From Lunularia cruciata (lineage: Eukaryota > Streptophyta > Marchantiopsida > Lunulariales > Lunulariaceae), in the NCBI GenBank assembly GCA_948567375.1, contig OX419755.1, forward strand, positions 10,111,001 through 10,175,000: a DNA stretch of 64,000 nucleotides, in the 5' to 3' direction. Under the pieces are notes generated by a model. The model was not told the DNA's origin. It searched no databases and was given only the letters and a program-made list of their open reading frames with translations. This document shows positions 60,701 to 64,000 of this stretch, one piece after another; position 1 is the first letter of the stretch; each line of letters begins with the position of its first letter. The translations under genes were made by a program, and so were the position numbers.

Positions 60701-61161
60701 GATTAGATTTTGTTAAGCAGAATGTAGATAGTGTTGCTACTATTCTCAGTGAGCAAGTCGAGATCCGATCCAAAGTAGTAGAGATCAAAGTGCAAGTGGA
60801 TTTGGCTGAGTTGCTCGAGTCATCTGAGAGAGATAGAAGATAGGAGAAGGATATCGTTAGGATGTCTATGCCTTCAGTTGTAGTCCAGATAGATTATGTG
60901 ACTGCAGTAGAGGTAGATGTAGAATCCGAAGTGGAGGAGACACTTGTAGTTACTTCGGGTGGAGAAGCTAAAATACTAGTTAGTGAAGTAGGACCACTCG
61001 GATTGGATCCAAGTCAGTTGCAATTACAGACCCGATGTAACGGTTTTGTCAAGAAAGTTACTTCGTATCTGAAAATCACGTCGAAGCCCCTGTGACAGTT
61101 AGTTAGTTTTGGTAGTTTTTGTAATTTTTGAGTGTCTGACTACTTAGATCAGACATCGTGT
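57754..61161 (+). repeat. Module U2, copy 2
   Basis: Collinear with 21500-25474 but without the 570-bp insertion. Ends at GACATCGTGT, then GTTCATCGGAAGAAG occurs twice (61162 and 61185), a 23-bp tandem duplication at the join with unit C. Confidence 0.85.
58690..61095 (+). pseudogene. Decayed coiled-coil protein gene, U2 copy 2
   Basis: Same layout as the 22980-25408 copy. The longest intact run is 60295-60843 (182 codons), a coiled coil with ETDMKVPEEKHSVEVTKLRM, ELKLQVRETHKKQVKDVDMN and LGLDFVKQNVDSVATILSEQ. The N-terminal region ends early at a TAA (58990-58992) and resumes at HFHPDLRQEADHEEVRYMTK. Both copies share a TAG after the last coil (RRR-stop at 60841-60843 and 25154-25156), which may be the true end of the protein; the 77-codon tail beyond it is nevertheless open in both. 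Some positions that are stops in copy 1 are sense here, so the two decayed partly independently. Confidence 0.6.
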
Positions 61162-61636
61162 GTTCATCGGAAGAAGTGTGGAGTGTTCATCGGAAGAAGC
61201 AACAACTTCGATTTCGGAAAGCGTGAGAAAGCTGCGACATGTTCGATGAGATGCAGTTCTGCTTCCGCTGGTACTGACAACGAATTGGAAATAGCTTTAC
61301 GAACCGATTTTCACTTGGTTCATGTACGTTTAAAAGAATTTGGTTTATTACGGTGGTGCCGAGCACCAACTTCCTTTGCCGCGGCATGCACAGGGAAAGT
61401 TCTGCTTTCGGCTTGCATTAGAATCGTGAAAGTTCTGCCTGCCAATATCTCGAAGCTGTATGCGAATTCGAGATGTTTCATTGACAAACAATTATCCATC
61501 CTTTGACATCCAACTGATTTCTACAATAAGTCTTCTTTGTGTATTGAAAAACAGTAGGTGCAGTGGAATACGCAAGTGATTCTTTGCTTTTGATACCAGT
61601 TAAATCTCCTCGCAAAATGCGGTGGGACTTCTAGCT

Positions 61637-62322
61637 TCAGGTCTTCTGAATCAGAGAACCTAATGACAGGAGACCACAGAAGTCACCAATTCCGCATGAA
61701 AATCCATCATTCTCCACTTTCAGATTAGACTGAATCTGTTCAATACCTCCAAAGCCGGATGTTTTTATGGAGAATTCAAACTTCTTACTGGTTGTTTCGA
61801 TGTTATTCGCAGGGCTCATAATATCTGGCCATGATGCTTCAATATCTTCTCTCCAAGAACCTTCCTTTTGCCGCGTTAAAATGACGGAATATCGGGGTCG
61901 GATAGATATCGTCGCTGCATTTTCCGAGTGTTCTTGAGTATATATAGAGCCGAGCTGCAAACAGCTGCATCTTTCTTAAGTGGAACCTGGATAGCTCCAG
62001 GGAGATAACTGGAGACATGATGATCTGATCTAGTTTGAGATGTTAGGATGCCTTGACGGAACTCATAACGAGTACTTGTTTGTATAACTGAATCCCTGGT
62101 GCTGCCTTCGACGTGGATTCCTTTGATACTCCTGCGTAGATTATTCCTGTCATTCAACTGTTTCAGGGAGGAACTTCTTGCTGTAAACTGATTTAAGTCC
62201 GAAATATTTTTAGGCACACCCTCACCAAGAACAGAGTATCTGCATTTCAAGTATCGAACTACAGTCAATAAGATAATGGCCATAGAACATTCAACCACCA
62301 TCATAATGACGATAGAAAACAA
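61637..62322 (-). CDS. Unit C copy of the membrane-anchored candidate
   Basis: An ATG at 62322 opens 148 codons (to 61876) with a hydrophobic N-terminus (VIMMVVECSMAIILLTVV), then SVLGEGVPKNISDLNQFTAR, a basic stretch and KKDAAVCSSALY. This is the longest continuous version of the three copies, because an in-frame deletion removes a TAA seen in A. A second overlapping frame (61960-61637) carries the rest. The product and true exon structure are unknown. Confidence 0.3.
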
Positions 62323-62751
62323 GATGTTTGAAATCTGTCAGAAGTACATGATATAACTCAATGCTAGGGCAGTGCCATTTGGACAGTCAATTTTGAGTAA
62401 CGAATGGTCTAACTATCAAGTTGATGTGGCTGGATCAAGAACTGCAATCTACATATGCTAAACTGATCAAGAAATATACTTTACTTGATAGGATGACCGA
62501 AATCGGAAGACATACCGGATTCTAGAGAAATCTTGCACGATGGTCCCACTGTCCTTCGAAATCTGTAAGATGAATTCAACGCATTGCTACTGACAGGTGA
62601 ATTTCTCGTAGTTGTATTACAATTGCAATAGAACATCATGGTCATCTGACACAGAATGCTTTCTCTGGCTGGACTGATCGAAAAATTGGGATGAGAAAAA
62701 TTTCTCCCTCCATTTTACAAATAATTGAGATCTTTCTGAATCTGCGTATTG

Positions 62752-62997
62752 ATGAACTTGGTGAAGACTCTCCCAGCACTCTGTGGCCCGCTTGACAGGA
62801 AGAGCGCTGGGAGATTACAGAAAGAATTACTTGGAGTGACTGAAATTGAAAACCTTACAATAGCTATTAATCGTACTACCTGGATCTATGCAGGCAATCA
62901 AACCAAGGCAAATAAACAGCTAGTAATTCATGCCGGCGGTACATTTCCTGAAGGTGGAAAATTCAAATGGCGTGATGTCAAATTGGGACCAATTTAG
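62752..62997 (+). CDS. Small open frame, best-kept copy
   Basis: 82 codons, counted from an ATG one codon inside the longest frame, start MNLVKTLPAL and end FKWRDVKLGPI, followed by TAG. The middle reads LLGVTEIENLTIAINRTTWI and THAGGTFPE-like sequence (IHAGGTFPE). Copies exist in A (inverted) and B (one stop). Possible further exons lie downstream: near 63180-63212 a short segment ending HIK with a good donor (ATCAA/GTGAGTG) reads GTGEVTFSVHIK. The alternating pattern suggests beta strands. I do not recognise the family. Confidence 0.3.
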   Translation: MNLVKTLPALCGPLDRKSAGRLQKELLGVTEIENLTIAINRTTWIYAGNQTKANKQLVIHAGGTFPEGGKFKWRDVKLGPI

Positions 62998-64000
62998 AAG
63001 TACCGTTATATCATGGGGGTAATCCAGCAAGTGAGTGAACGTGCTAAGATTTTAAGTTCTGCTATTAGCACTAATTTTCGGGCATCTTTGACAGAGTTAA
63101 ACAGTAGATCGAAGCAATAACTCTAAGTTCTGCGGATCTCACTTAACGAGAGCGTCACTTTCAAACCGATGGCGTAGTAGGAACTGGAGAAGTTACGTTT
63201 AGCGTGCACATCAAGTGAGTGTTCCCGTTTTTGTTAGGTTATATTCCAAAGGTGTTTTCAGCCATGCAGTTGCGTACTCGCCTGTTGCAAGATAGTTCTG
63301 AAAGATGATATCTGGTATGGTTGAGACTGAACCAAATGTCGAGTTCAAGACTATCCGCTGATTATTCCGTACATTGATCATAAGGGCGATTAACCAACTT
63401 CTAATCTAAAATGGAGTTGAAATGATATCGTTGTAGGTGGCTCCCGATCGTTTGTATTATCTATACTTTAAGACATGCAGTACAAGGGGGCTCAAGTTTC
63501 AGATCTGAGGCTTCAGTTGTCTGCTTATCAAATCGGTGCGATACCCTTTGCAGTCTTGTGATTGTCATATAGACGCGACAATCTTGAGCAACGAGGAATA
63601 AATTGCACACCATTTGCGAAACTGACTCTCAACGTGAAGTAGAAGGTATTATGCACCCCTCCCTAACACTGATCATGATCCTCAAAGGGGAGTGATGACC
63701 AAAGATGAGAGAAGCGAAATCAGTCCTATAGCCTCACATAACCGTAAATTCTATCACCTACCAATAGCTGCTTTTGGGACACGCACATTTGATGCCCATA
63801 AGAAACGTGCACAGATACCCATAATTCATAGAGTAGTAGAAGTTTCAACATGGAAACCGAATCCACAGCTTAAGTGATAAATGTAAACACTTCAGATTTG
63901 CTGAAGAGCCCCTCGTATGTTTGGCCGAATCTTTCTTTCTTTGGCGGAAGTGGTCGCTTGTCCGACTTGACTCTGGAGAAAGAGCCCCTTCAACCTAATC

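Larger units (their letters stand above)
61185..64000 (+). repeat. Segmental tandem duplication, unit C (partial)
   Basis: Collinear with units A (7469 on) and B (25497 on). It keeps the B-type order with no fold-back and lacks the 354-bp A-only block. The window ends about 480 bp before the expected MT1-C start, by comparison with unit A. Confidence 0.9.

Noticed and set aside
1-64000. CRISPR arrays, rRNA genes, bacterial operons or organelle DNA
   Set aside because: No short regularly spaced repeats, no rRNA core sequence, no ribosome-binding-site-led gene runs. Introns and LTR retroelements point to a plant nuclear genome.

Overview
The window looks like nuclear DNA of a land plant, probably a non-seed plant such as a moss; the exact group cannot be fixed from sequence alone. 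Four copies of a small three-exon cysteine-rich gene have GT..AG introns of about 130-215 bp. Most of the rest is non-coding or decayed, and one block carries wrecked Ty3/gypsy retrotransposons. There are no bacterial operons, rRNA or CRISPR arrays.

The backbone is a segmental tandem duplication. A unit seen in full at 7469-19927 (unit A) returns at 25497-37327 (unit B, offset 18028 bp) and starts again at 61185 (unit C), running off the end. Units A and B each hold two paralogous metallothionein-like genes, called MT1 and MT2 here; the unit C MT1 gene would lie just past the window. A second module of 3.4-4.0 kb (module U2, 21500-25474 and 57754-61161), with a decayed coiled-coil coding sequence, sits immediately upstream of units B and C. 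The original repeat was therefore probably U2 plus MT unit. The copies have since diverged: unit A has a fold-back rearrangement at 8934-9926 and an AT-rich insertion at 12.85-13.57 kb; unit B has a solo LTR with a perfect 5-bp target duplication (34022-34424), one fewer promoter minisatellite copy, and an MT2 gene that has lost its last splice acceptor.

Between unit B and the second U2 lies about 20 kb (37328-57753) of CpG-poor DNA. It begins with a minisatellite and holds at least three decayed gypsy elements: a minus-strand element (40.4-43.4 kb); a plus-strand chromovirus whose integrase runs into a chromodomain, polypurine tract and 3' LTR (45.3-47.1 kb); and a plus-strand element with a PHD-finger-like domain after the integrase (47.9-52.3 kb), split in its RNase H by a solo LTR of the chromovirus family. 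A decayed coiled-coil sequence lies on the minus strand at 54.7-56.0 kb.

The left flank (1-7468) has low-CpG decayed DNA with short tandem duplications (1-2.6 kb), a near-perfect 129-bp hairpin (2783-2911), a 253-bp tandem duplication whose two copies each carry a TATA box (3294-3800), and a possible membrane-protein exon (4570-4838). The likely working genes are MT1-A, MT1-B and MT2-A; most of the rest is duplicated, rearranged or silenced material.
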